The position numbers and the translations under genes were made by a program. The notes under the pieces were generated by a model. It was not told the DNA's origin, searched no databases, and worked only from the letters and a program-made list of their open reading frames with translations. A stretch of 64,000 nt of DNA. Origin: Rhizomys pruinosus (Eukaryota; Chordata; Mammalia; Rodentia; Spalacidae). Shown one piece after another: positions 54,717 through 64,000 of this stretch (position 1 is its first letter; the number at the start of each line of letters is the position of its first letter). Location of the stretch: positions 1,258,661 to 1,322,660 of the forward strand of contig VZQC01013731.1 of the NCBI GenBank assembly GCA_009823505.1. The letters are read 5' to 3'.

Positions 54717-56395
54717 AGGCAAGGCCACTTTTAAGCTAGTACCCATCAAGGTGCTGATACAAAGTACTTCATAGAGGTGATTACCACTTACCATCCCTGA
54801 AGCTTAAGGAATATGATCCTTAATATCTCGGTTGACAGGCCCCATGATCAGGGCTGAAGTTTCTTGAAGAAATTCTGTGAATAGCAGTGTCGGATTCTGC
54901 TTGAGTTTTCACCCTGCTCTGCAGGCCCAGATAGTTAATATTTTAGTTTTGACAGGTCAAGGGGAAATATAAAGGATATTATATAGGTTCTTATACAAGA
55001 GAAAACAAGTTTGCACAATCTCAACTTTAGAGATTTCAGACTTGCCAAGATAGTTCTGGGTAGGCAACTTATATATGAATATGTTTATATACTTATCCAT
55101 CAAGATTTATCTTATATAGTTATATCTATACTTATATATAAACATCTATCTACACATGTATGTATTAAATACATACACTGATTCTACTGACTCTGCTTCT
55201 CTGGTAGAACCCTAATGCAACTGGTCTCTTTGAAAGATGCTGTTGTGTAACAGTGTCTTTGGAGACTAAAGGTTATTACTGTCACCATCAGAGAAGCTGT
55301 GATTATTAGCAAGATTACCCTCAAGATTAGGCTTGTTGACAAGGGAATGGGACAGATCATCAGCCCCTCATCTGAGATTTCAGCCACTCTATGTAATTCT
55401 GCCCCAGCCAAACATGGCCTCATGGTATGAAGTAAGTTAACTTGTTAGTAATGTGGCTGTGTGGAGTCATCCAGGGTCCTGTGAATAATCCCTCATTTAT
55501 GTTCTTGTAAGTCCATCGGTTTGCCAACACAAACTTGCGTGGACTCATTACTACGGCATGGCATTAGCATGTTATCTGGAGTCATTAGACTTGTTCGTGT
55601 GTCCCCAGGAAAAGTTCACACAACACATGTTCCCTAACTTGTGCAAAAGTTAATAACTGAAATGAAACAACTTTGTATTTTGTAACAGCTTTCATTGGCT
55701 AGTCTGCTACTTTAGCGACTCTCCAGAGCAAGGCAGAAAGTGAAAAGTAAGAATAAAGAAAGAAAAGCCAAGAAGTCTTAGATCGTCCCTATTTCTGTGG
55801 TACCGAGAGATACTTCCTTTTTGGATAGAATCTGTTTCAAATGCAAAATCAGATTCTGTGGGGGATGTCTGCCCAGCCCTCCTCTGGGGTTCTTTCCTAG
55901 CCCACTGTGGCTGGCCCTGAGGGTGCCCCTGACTTCCTAGCACTGCTCATAAATGGTGTGCTTGAATGTTGTCAGAGGTGAGTTTCCTGAGCTCTCATCA
56001 TATTCTCCAATGGCGTATGACACAAAAAGGATGTGCACTGTAAGTGACTTCTCCTCCTCGAGTGTCACCTGCTGTGCACACAGTCCTCTCTAAATTCTCT
56101 CCAAAATCATATGAAGAAGGTACTCGTATCTCATCTTACAGATGAGAAATCTGAACCACAGAAAGATGAAGATCTGCCCCCTACCCCACTTCAAGGCCAT
56201 GCTGAGGGTCAGTGGGCTGCCTGCTGACTCCCAAGGTTCAAAGTCAGGAAAGCTCAGCCCTGGTGGTCTATATTGACTTCAGGTACTTGCATGGCTTATA
56301 TCCACATGCCTGGGGAAGAAACACATTGAAAATAGCCTCCCAGTTTTGCAGGGCATCCTTCTAGACCTCAGCAATCTAGTGTGTCCCCCACTGGA
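54717..56395 (+). repeat. Direct duplication Y, copy 2, upstream of Dock2
   Basis: Second copy of Y; it continues into the Dock2 promoter. The homology ends at about GGAGAAGAGAAGAAAA (near 56408), where copy 1 turns into the B2. A MIR remnant lies at 56084-56260. Confidence 0.9.
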
Positions 56396-56558
56396 GAAGA
56401 GAAGAAAAGGGAGGAGGGTGTGGGAGCCACGAGGAGGGGAGGGCGGGCCTTGAGAGAGTTTGAAAAGAGGAAGGAAGTGGGGCCCTGCAGGGCGCCCAGC
56501 CACCCCAGCCGGGCTTCCCCACTAGAGAACAGGAGGTTCTGGAGGCTCTCGCCCAGCC
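56396..56558 (+). promoter_or_regulatory. Dock2: Dock2 proximal promoter and 5' UTR
   Basis: Purine-rich TATA-less sequence just upstream of the Dock2 start codon. AAGAGGAAGGAAGTGG at 56465-56480 contains overlapping GGAA cores and resembles a PU.1/ETS site, which suits a gene expressed in blood cells. The boundary between promoter and 5' UTR cannot be fixed. Immediately upstream (54717-56395) lies the second copy of a 1.7 kb direct duplication. Confidence 0.6.
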
Positions 56559-56601
56559 ATGGTCCCCTGGCGCAAAACTGACAAGGAGCGGCACGGTGTG
56601 G
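56559..56601 (+). CDS. Dock2: Dock2 exon 1, first 14 codons (dedicator of cytokinesis 2)
   Basis: ATG at 56559 with G at -3 and +4 opens MVPWRKTDKERHGV and one base of the next codon, then the donor GTAGGT at 56602. The peptide matches the N terminus of DOCK2, which I recall as MAPWRKTDKERHGV in human and mouse; only residue 2 differs. DOCK2 is a haematopoietic Rac guanine-nucleotide exchange factor that works with ELMO1 in lymphocyte and neutrophil migration. Its SH3 domain begins a few residues later, in exon 2. No exon 2 candidate is visible before the window ends, so the gene is partial here. Its position downstream of Spdl1 on the same strand supports the call. Confidence 0.9.
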
Positions 56602-57569
56602 GTAGGTGTTGGCACCCGGGCTGCAGCTGGGAGGAGGGCAGACAGACGTCTGAAGGGCCTCGGAGGAAGGTGTGATGGGACCTGAGGCATGGGTGAGGTG
56701 AAGGCAGAGCATGCCATACCGAGGGTCTCGGGCAGTACCCCTCTCTGTCTGCTTCAGGCTGCCGGGTAAAGGGAGAGGTGGGCACCCATCCAGTGGTCTG
56801 GGTTCAGCCAGCACCCTTGCCTTCATCCCGGTGAAGACTGCCCCATCTCCTGAGCACTTACACAATGTCAAGGTGGGATCTGTCTGAGCATTTAGTACCC
56901 AGCCCTTGTGCCAGACTTTGCTGTCCACAGAGCACACTCCACCGTGCCACCTCCACTCCAGTATGGCTTCCTCTATCCCTCTCCAAAGCCCCACTACCTG
57001 CGCATTTTCCCTGCCTGTTCCTCTAGTTCAGGTGAGCCCCTGATCAGGCCCAGCATCTGCGGCATCCAGTTTGGAGCTGGGCTACAGGATCCTTCGCTCA
57101 GCCTGGAGAACATTTGGAAGAATGGTTCCTGCCAGGTTTTCTGGGGGATAGCAGAGAAAGCAGCCTCATCAGCTTCAGCCATCTAAGCTCCCAGAGGCCT
57201 CTGCCTCAAGTTGGGGGCGGAAGTGGTAGCTGGGGGAAGGGAGCAGTCAGGTACCGTGAGTCTAAGTGGCACTGGTGGGTGATGCAATCCTCCCAAACTT
57301 AAGTGTGAATTTAAAGATTGCTTGGGGGATTGCTACGCTGGCAGGTGCCGCACTCCACCCCAGCAATGAAGATTCCGTAGGCCAGTCCTAGGACAACTCA
57401 GTGCTGGGAATGATTAGATGGGGGCTGGCGAGGGATGTCCTTAGGTCACAGCTTGAGAAAAGCTGCTCTGGGGTGCTCAGATCTATCCATTCACATGCTG
57501 GCATTAGGCACTTTGAAGCACTTTAAGATAAGAGGTTCCCGGTAGAGAACAGAGAACTCATAGCTGCAA

Positions 57570-57645
57570 GGGGTCTCAGGTTCTCCGTCTATAAAATGGG
57601 AAGTTCGAACCGGACTCAGTAAAGGCCCCTTTTAACTTCAAAGCC
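57570..57645 (-). repeat. MIR-like remnant
   Basis: TTCTCCGTCTATAAAATGGG is the MIR core signature. Strand not certain. Confidence 0.45.
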
Positions 57646-58369
57646 TCTCCAACTCTGTCTTTTCCAGCTGAGATAACCTGCTAACAACCTGTGCAGGAAC
57701 ACAGAGACTATGGGATGGGCAGGAGGTATAGGTGGAGGGACCACTGTGGCTGGAGAGATGAAAGCTGACCGTCGAAGAGAGGCAAAGTTCAGTATCTTCT
57801 GGCTGGAGGAGAGGGGGGGTGATACACGGAATGACGGTGCAGGACAAACTGAGGCCACATTTTGGGGTATTTGTATTTTTCTCATTTTAAGTCCAGTTAT
57901 TAATGTCTTTCTATTTCAAAACATCCGTGTGTGAAGATCATTGGAGATGGTGGGTAGAGGGGCTTGGCAGAAGACAAAGGGCTAGAGTGTGGGAGGGGTC
58001 ACTGGGCTTGGGCCTCTCTACGTGCTCTCCTATTTGGTTTATTCTTCAGAACATGGGGCATTAGCTCCCTTTCCTGCGGCTTCACTGACAGGAGTGCTGG
58101 CGTCTCTTGATTCTGGGAACGTGGCTTTTTAGGAAGCCACCTATCACCAGAAGCAATGCTTTCTTAGTCACTGTGAAGTCTAGTAGGCAGTAGGGGATAC
58201 TTGCCAATCCCTGACCAGGTTGTTACTACTTCGTGCTGCAGCCTTGACCTTTAGAATCCATCAGAGTTCCAGAGAAGACCTGGAGTAGAAGTCTTCCTAG
58301 AAAAGTCAGTGTGGTTATAAAGTAAGAATGGTCACAGCCTCTTCCTGGAAGAGGTCCCTGGAAGATTAG

Positions 58370-58545
58370 GAGAGTGGGTTGTGAGACAGACCTGAGTTCA
58401 AAACTAGACCTGTTTCTTCATCCAGACAGAGACAATGAGGATGAGGATGACGATGATGATAGTGGTGGTGATGATGGTGGTGATCACTAATGATGTTCTT
58501 GTGAGGACTGACTGGGGCACTGAATGTAAAACATTTGGTTATGTC
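58370..58545. repeat. MIR-like remnant with GAT-rich expansion
   Basis: GTGAGGACTGACTGGGGCAC flanks an imperfect (GAT/GGT)n tract at 58434-58490, probably a microsatellite born inside the MIR. Confidence 0.5.
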
Positions 58546-58689
58546 CCTGGCCAAGGTCAAGGGACTCACCTTAAACTGAGTAGTTGCAGAACCAAGAGAG
58601 ATACAGAATAATGTGCTCCATGTCAAATTCAGTTCTAGTCTTAGTGTAGGGGTTTAAGGTTTTCAAGATTCATTCTGGCATGCCATCCT

Positions 58690-58835
58690 TGTGTGACTTT
58701 AGAACATCTATGTGAGACAGTGTACAGTTATTATTCACAGTCTACAGATGAAGAGACTGAGGACCAGAATTCACCTAACTTAGAAGTAATGAACCTGGCT
58801 TTTAAACTCAATTACCTTCAGACCCCAGGCTTTAG
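58690..58835 (+). repeat. MIR-like remnant
   Basis: TCTACAGATGAAGAGACTGAG and the following text match the MIR core. Confidence 0.5.
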
Positions 58836-59829
58836 GCGTTTTGCAGTAGACCACACGGGGCTCCCGGGGGGAATATCTTAGGTAAAGGTAGAAAGTTTCT
58901 GTGTGTGACATGTGGATCAAGCAATTAATAGTCTGATTTGTTTTTAGTAGATGATTGTTGGGAAATGGTCTTGGAGAAGAGGTAGCTTATAGTTAGACTA
59001 GGAAGGAGTTGGTCTGAACCTCCTTCTGTAGTTCTGGAGCTTTCGAACAGGTTTGTCCCATATAACAAGCTAGTAATATCATTTGGAAAATGGGCAGGGA
59101 TTGGACATAGACTAGAATGGAAGTGGGTAATAGTTCTGCATGTCCCTGACTGCTAGATTAGTTGGTCTAGCCCAAGTCCACTTATAATTAACATGACCAT
59201 TTGCATTTTGCTTTCTTGATCTTCTCTGTGAGAGACCCCAGTTGGTGACAAGAGCTAATCCTTGGAAAAGATGGGGAAGGCATGGAAGGAGGAGGTAGCA
59301 GTATCAGCTGCATTAAGTGACTATGTGTGAAGGCAAACCTCTGGGATAGTGGATTGATCAAGCTACATGATTGTTTGGCTGCTCATGAAAACCATAGACC
59401 ATTGGCTCCAGGGTGGACTTGACTGAATAATCCTCGTCTCGCTCGTGTATTTAGCACCCACAGCTTGCTGCCCTTGGGCACCTTCACCCAGTGCTGTGAG
59501 GGGAGTGGTAGGCATGGTGGCCCTTTTTGTCTCCTGCTCTGCTTCCTTGGCATGTACCCTCTGTCTCTTGAACCAGGATGGCTGCAAAAGCTTCACCCAT
59601 CATTCCACTTCCCAGTCAATAAGAAAGATAAAGGAAATATGGGAGGCATGATCTTTCCCTTTAAAGATATTTACATAAAGATAACACTTGACATTTCCTC
59701 TTATAGCTTATTGGCACTAACTTAACCACATGACCAAACCTACCTGCAAGAAGAGGTGGGAAATGTAGTCTGTACCAGGGCAGCCTTGTACCGAGCTAAT
59801 ACTTAGTTCACTCCTAAAGCAGGTGAGAA

Positions 59830-60050
59830 CACAGGGTCTTGTAGATGATACAGTGATTCACATGAGAGAAACTTGTTTTCTCGTGTTTCTGGAGGCTGGA
59901 AGCCAAGATCAATGGACTAGCAGGGTTGGCTTCTTCTGTGGCCATTAGTTGGTTGGCAGGTTGCCGTCTGACTGCCTCTCTACGGTGCCCCTCTCCTCAT
60001 TTATAACCTTGGCGTTTCTCTTCTTATAAGAATACTGATCAGAATTTATT
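59830..60050 (+). repeat. Ancient mammalian interspersed repeat remnant
   Basis: TTCTGGAGGCTGGAAGCCAAG, GCAGGGTTGGCTTCTTCTGTG. Same type as 1425-1660. Confidence 0.4.
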
Positions 60051-60087
60051 AAATGCCTGAAGGTATTTAAATTTATGGTTATAATAC

Positions 60088-60325
60088 GGGGCTGGAGAGA
60101 TAGCCTAGTGGTTAAGAGTGCTGACTGCTTTTGCAGAGGACCCGGGTTCAATCCCCAGCACCCACATGGTGGCTGAGAACCATCTGTAACTCCAATTCCA
60201 GGAGAACTCCAGTTCCAGGGGACCCTCTTCTGACCTCCGTGGCATTGCATGACACGGGTGCACAAACCTGTATGCAGACAGTACATTCATACACATAGAA
60301 AATAAATAAAATTAAAAAAAAATTT
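60088..60325 (+). mobile_element. B2-type SINE, young form
   Basis: GGGGCTGGAGAGATAGCCTA to AAAATAAATAAAATT, flanked by AATTTATGGTTATAAT on both sides (60069 and 60321), a clear target-site duplication. Confidence 0.95.
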
Positions 60326-60950
60326 ATGGTTATAATGCAAAACAGTAGGGATAGGATTTTAACCTATGCACTTTAAGGAGATACAGTTAAGTCCATAATA
60401 GTCACATGTGAGAGTCCTTAGCCAGGTATCCGGGGGCTGGAAGTGAAGAATTTGAGGCAAGGACCTTTAGATTGAGAGTTAGGTGGGAAGAAAAGTTTTC
60501 TTTGAAGTGGGGCCTGTTAGGCAAATTGTATGGAACATCACCTATGCTCATAGGAAGTAAAAAAAATTTCTTTTAACTACTGTGGTGGGTGCCCTGTAAA
60601 TTCAACTAACAAAGGACAGGTCAACAAGAGAAAAAAGAGCAGCCAGTGATTAGCACATACTGTAGGCTAACCCATGGGAACATCCAGAGACAAGCGGCTC
60701 AGAGTGGTTTGACCTTGGGCTTATGTGGCACCTCAACAAAGGAACAGTAAAGTCTCAGAAGGTGCCAGGACAAAGGGAAAGCGTGCAGACTTCCAACAGG
60801 AGCAAACTGGGGGAGAAGAGGATTATTCGGTCAGGTCCACCTGGGAATCAATTTTCTAATGGTTTTCATTGCCATAAAATGCCTCTGAGAGGGGGCTTAT
60901 GGTGGTGTAACTTGTAGAACTCCCTGATTTTGTCAGATAAAGGAAGGTCC
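60326..60950. other. Dock2 intron 1 unique sequence
   Basis: Nothing recognised. Confidence 0.4.
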
Positions 60951-60955
60951 AACAA

Positions 60956-61385
60956 GTCTCTGCATCACTTGATTCTCAGGCCTACTAAGTGCTGGGATTA
61001 GAGGCAGATACCACCATGCCCAGCTTCTCTGCATCACTTGATTCTCAGGCCTACCAAGTGCTGGGATTAAAGACATGTACCACCACGCCCAGCTTCTCTG
61101 CATCACTTGATTCTCAGGCCTACCAAGTGCTGGGATTAAAGACATGTACCACCACGCCCAGCTTCTCTGCATCACTTGATTCTCAGGCCTACCAAGTGCT
61201 GGGATTAGAGGCAGGTACCACCACGCCCAGCTTCTCTGCATCACTTGATTCTCAGGCCTACCAAGTGCTGGGATTAGAGGCAGGTACCACCACACCCAGC
61301 TTCTCTGCATCACTTGATTCTCAGGCCTACTAAGTGCTGGGATTAGAGGCAGGTACCACCATGCCCAGCTTCTCTACATCTCTTG
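60956..61385. repeat. 69-bp minisatellite built from a B1 end, about 6 units
   Basis: Each unit holds CTCTGCATCACTTGATTCTC, AGGCCTACCAAGTGCTGGG and ATTAAAGACATGTACCACC, the latter two from the inverted B1 5' region (AAGTGCTGGGATTA to ACCACGCCCAGC). Units differ by a few bases. Being a multiple of 3, both strands stay open (23-residue repeats). Confidence 0.95.
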
Positions 61386-61477
61386 CTTCTCACTTTTCTA
61401 TCTTACAATAACCAATATGCTATGTCGAGGGACTGGAGAGCTGGCTCAGCTCTTCCCGAGGACCCAGGTTTGGTTCT

Positions 61478-61728
61478 TTTTTTTTTTTTTTAAATTTTAT
61501 TTATTTCGACATGTGTATGAATGTACTGTCTGCATGCAGGTCTGTGCACCCGTGTCATGCAATGCCGTGGAGGTCAGAAGAGGGTGTCGGATTCCCCTGG
61601 AACTGGAGTTCTCCTGGAAATGGAGTCTCAGATGGTTCTCGGCCGCCATGTGGGTGCTGGGGATCGACCCCGGGTCCTCTGTAAGAGCGGTCAGCGCTCT
61701 TAACCACTAGGCCATCTCTCCAGCCCCC
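61478..61728 (-). mobile_element. Young B2-type SINE, first nested copy
   Basis: Poly(T) to CCATCTCTCCAGCCCC, flanked by AGGTTTGGTTCTT at 61466 and 61730. Confidence 0.95.
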
Positions 61729-61740
61729 AGGTTTGGTTCT

Positions 61741-61990
61741 TTTTTTTTTTTTTTTAATTTTATTTATTTCTGTATGTGTATGAATGTACTGTCTGCATGC
61801 AGGTCTGTGCACCCGTGTCATGCAATGCCGCGGAGGTCAGAAGAGGGTGTCGGATTCCCCTGGAACTGGAGTTCTCCTGGAACTGGAGTTTCAGACGGTT
61901 CTCGGCCGCCATGTGGTTGCTGGGGATCGAACCCGGGTCCTCTGTAAGAGCGGTCGGCGCTCTTAACCGCTAGGCCATCACTCCAGCCCC
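61741..61990 (-). mobile_element. Young B2-type SINE, second nested copy
   Basis: Poly(T) to CATCACTCCAGCCCC, flanked by the same AGGTTTGGTTCTT at 61730 and 61991. Same orientation and same target as the first. Confidence 0.95.
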
Positions 61991-62084
61991 AGGTTTGGTT
62001 CTTAACACCCACATGGTGACTAACAACTGTCTGTAACTCCAATTCCAGGGGAATTCAACACCTTTTTCTCACATCCCTAGTCAT

Positions 62085-62172
62085 TGCAGGACATAGGTGC
62101 ACTTACATGTATGCAGGATATAGGTGCACTTACATGTATGCAGGATATAGGTGCACTTACATGTATGCAGGC
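62085..62172. repeat. 27-bp tandem repeat, about 3 units
   Basis: GGTGCACTTACATGTATGCA followed by GGATATA, repeated three times inside the tail of the host B2. Confidence 0.92.
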
Positions 62173-63861
62173 AATATACTCATGCATATAAAATAAAAAT
62201 AATAAAATGTAAAAACTAATGTTGCATATTTTAGGGTATCATATTTTGGTTTTCTGGAGCTCAGAAACTTGTTCTTACAGCTTGTTTCCAGCTCAGGTTT
62301 TGAACCTCTGTGGTATTTGGAAAGCATTTCATGGCTCCTGCTGAGGAGTGAGGAACTGTCTTCTCTCTTCCCTTTTCGTTGGCTGGCGCTTTGGTGTTCC
62401 CTTGGCCTGCCAGCACAGTGCCTCCATCTTCAGCTAGCATTCTCCCTGCATTGGGGTCCTCGGTGTTCCCTTTTTAATGAAAACACAGTTATATTGGGTT
62501 AGGGGCATTTTAATTGGACTACCTCTGTAAAGATCATATCTTGAAATAAATTCACAATCTCAAATACTGGAGGTTAGGATACTAAGATCACTGTATTTGG
62601 GGGGAGGGGAAAATGGACTAGATTCAAAGCATAACAAGTTTTGTAAAAGCAGTGAATGGCCTTTTCCATATTTTGGTGGGAAAGATATAAAAGCATCCTG
62701 GTCTCCTTCCTGCTTGCGGGAAATGGGGGCATTGCTGTAAACCAGGACCTTGGACAGAGGAGGTTTGTGCTGGAGACTTCATAGCCTGGGCTCTTGATAA
62801 AAAGGACAAAAATTCATTCAGATAGTTCATTTAAAAGGGGGTGGTGTGTGGGTAAGGGGTGTGTTTTAAGGCTCAAGGGACTTACTTAGAAATCCAGGAA
62901 ACATGAACAGGCAGGCCTCCCGAAAGGCTGGGTAGTCTTGAAAGTACATGCCTCTCCTAGCTTTTTGGCCTCTCTAAATACCTTGACCATGTTCTTTGCA
63001 CTCTTCAACAGCTCCCTGCAATTCCATTGCTCTTTCATAATCCTGATATTCTGTAACACTCTACCATGCCACTCGCTCCATGACCTTGTGTTCTGTGCGT
63101 CCAGTCAGTCTTCTGTTTTCAAGAATGAGAATCTAAAGCCCTGGTCTGTTTTGCCTTTTCAAGAAAGGCAGCCATGTCAGAGGTCACTGCAGCCTAAAGA
63201 TGGGTTCTGCTGTACTTTAGGGTATTGCCCCTGTCTAGTACAATTTGCTGTGGCTATGGAAGGGGGGTCCCATGACTTGCTATTCATCCAGCTAGAATGG
63301 AAGTGTCTCCCAAATACCTAGAGCAGAACTGTCCTTCAGAGGGACCAGTTCTACTGCTCTTGTTACAGGTAAGAAAAACTGAGAGCATCAGTCATTTACT
63401 CTTTTACTCACTAGATCACCTAGTGGGTTCATGTTTCATTTATCTCCTATGTATTTGTTGAGTATTTCCCATGCCCCAGACATCATGCTAGTCATTGAGA
63501 TAACTAGAATTAAGTTTCAATGGGCCCTACTATTTTGGAGCTCAGTCTTATAGAGAAAGCAAAAGAAGTGCGTGGATCAATAAAAAAAATGCAATTAGAA
63601 ATTGTGACATGGATTACTGAGATCAGTGAATATTTGTCCATGGATGAGAACATTGTAGGGGAATCTTAGAATGGATCACTACAGTAGGTCTCTGAGGGGC
63701 AGGGGAACAGAACCCAAAAGGAGGTGCTTGGAGACAAGACACGGTAGTACACATATCTTTGCAAGAGAGACTGCCTTTCTTTGGATTGGTCCTCAGAAAT
63801 CATTCTGGTGCAATAAAAACACATAGATTGGAAATGCAATTCTTCCTAGTACTAATTCTTT

Positions 63862-64000
63862 GTTAAAATTTTTATTTATTTATTTATTTATTTTTATGTG
63901 TATGAATGTATTGTCTGCATGCAGGTCTGCGCACCCGTGTCGTGCGATGCCGCGGAGGTCAGAAGACGGTCTCGGATTCCCCTGGAACTGGAGTTCTCCT
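63862..64000 (-). mobile_element. Young B2-type SINE, cut by the window end
   Basis: (ATTT)n tail, TGTATGAATGTATTGTCTGC to GGAACTGGAGTTCTCCT at the last base. Confidence 0.93.

Larger units (their letters stand above)
61427..62205 (+). mobile_element. B2-type SINE interrupted by two inverted B2 copies
   Basis: The host starts GGACTGGAGAGCTGGCTCAG and resumes at 62003 with TTAACACCCACATGGTGACT. Two young B2 copies sit between. Confidence 0.88.
56602..64000 (+). other. Dock2: Dock2 intron 1 (start)
   Basis: About 7.4 kb follow the exon 1 donor without a recognisable Dock2 exon. The stretch holds MIR remnants, several B2 SINEs, a B1-derived minisatellite and otherwise unremarkable unique sequence, including 56.6-57.5 kb, 58.9-60.0 kb and 62.2-63.8 kb, where I see no gene. 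Confidence 0.7.

Noticed and set aside
56368..56994. 208-codon minus-strand frame over the Dock2 promoter and exon 1
   Set aside because: Low stop density in GC-rich sequence. It is antisense to a recognised exon, and no protein family is recognised.
57114..57186. Possible Dock2 exon 2 after exon 1
   Set aside because: I looked for a start completing the Ala codon followed by the SH3 sequence. No AG-preceded match was seen anywhere to the window end.

Overview
This is rodent nuclear DNA. It is packed with B1 and B2/B3-type SINEs on both strands, has long introns and no prokaryotic-style gene packing. The B2-type copies belong to a longer, CpG-rich form that does not match the mouse or rat consensus as I remember it. 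A muroid rodent other than house mouse or rat, perhaps a cricetid, is my best guess; the species cannot be fixed from the sequence alone.

Layout. 1-4.5 kb: intergenic DNA with SINEs and older repeats. 4.5-5.05 kb: a CpG island with the promoter and noncoding exon 1 of Spdl1 (Spindly, the kinetochore dynein adaptor). 7.07-26.14 kb: ten coding exons of Spdl1 on the + strand that join in frame into 601 codons with every expected landmark: CC1 box, Spindly motif, C-terminal CPQQ farnesylation box. 26.2-32.6 kb: a truncated L1, rodent repeats and a 51-bp minisatellite. 32.67-33.4 kb: a second, nearly identical copy of the last 148 coding bases of Spdl1, starting exactly after an AG and running into a plausible 3' UTR with poly(A) signals. 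33.4-56.4 kb: intergenic DNA with SINEs, L1, LTR and L2 remnants, a WD-repeat pseudogene fragment, and from 50.5 kb a set of direct duplications that look partly like assembly error. 56.4-56.6 kb: promoter and first coding exon of Dock2 (MVPWRKTDKERHGV, then a GT donor). The rest is Dock2 intron 1. The order Spdl1 then Dock2 on the same strand matches, as I recall it, the human SPDL1-DOCK2 neighbourhood on chromosome 5q35.

The two genes are unrelated in function: Spindly recruits dynein/dynactin to kinetochores in mitosis, and DOCK2 is a haematopoietic Rac exchange factor. They are neighbours, not partners. The most unusual feature is the 3' end of Spdl1. Exon 11 is fused without an intron to what looks like exon 12 and then an A-rich tail, while an intact exon-12-like copy sits 6.7 kb downstream and a third, diverged fragment lies another 1.1 kb on. 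This looks like a cDNA-derived patch of the gene by its own spliced message. I found no evidence for a wholly new gene system; the other findings are repeat biology, regulatory motifs and likely assembly artefacts.
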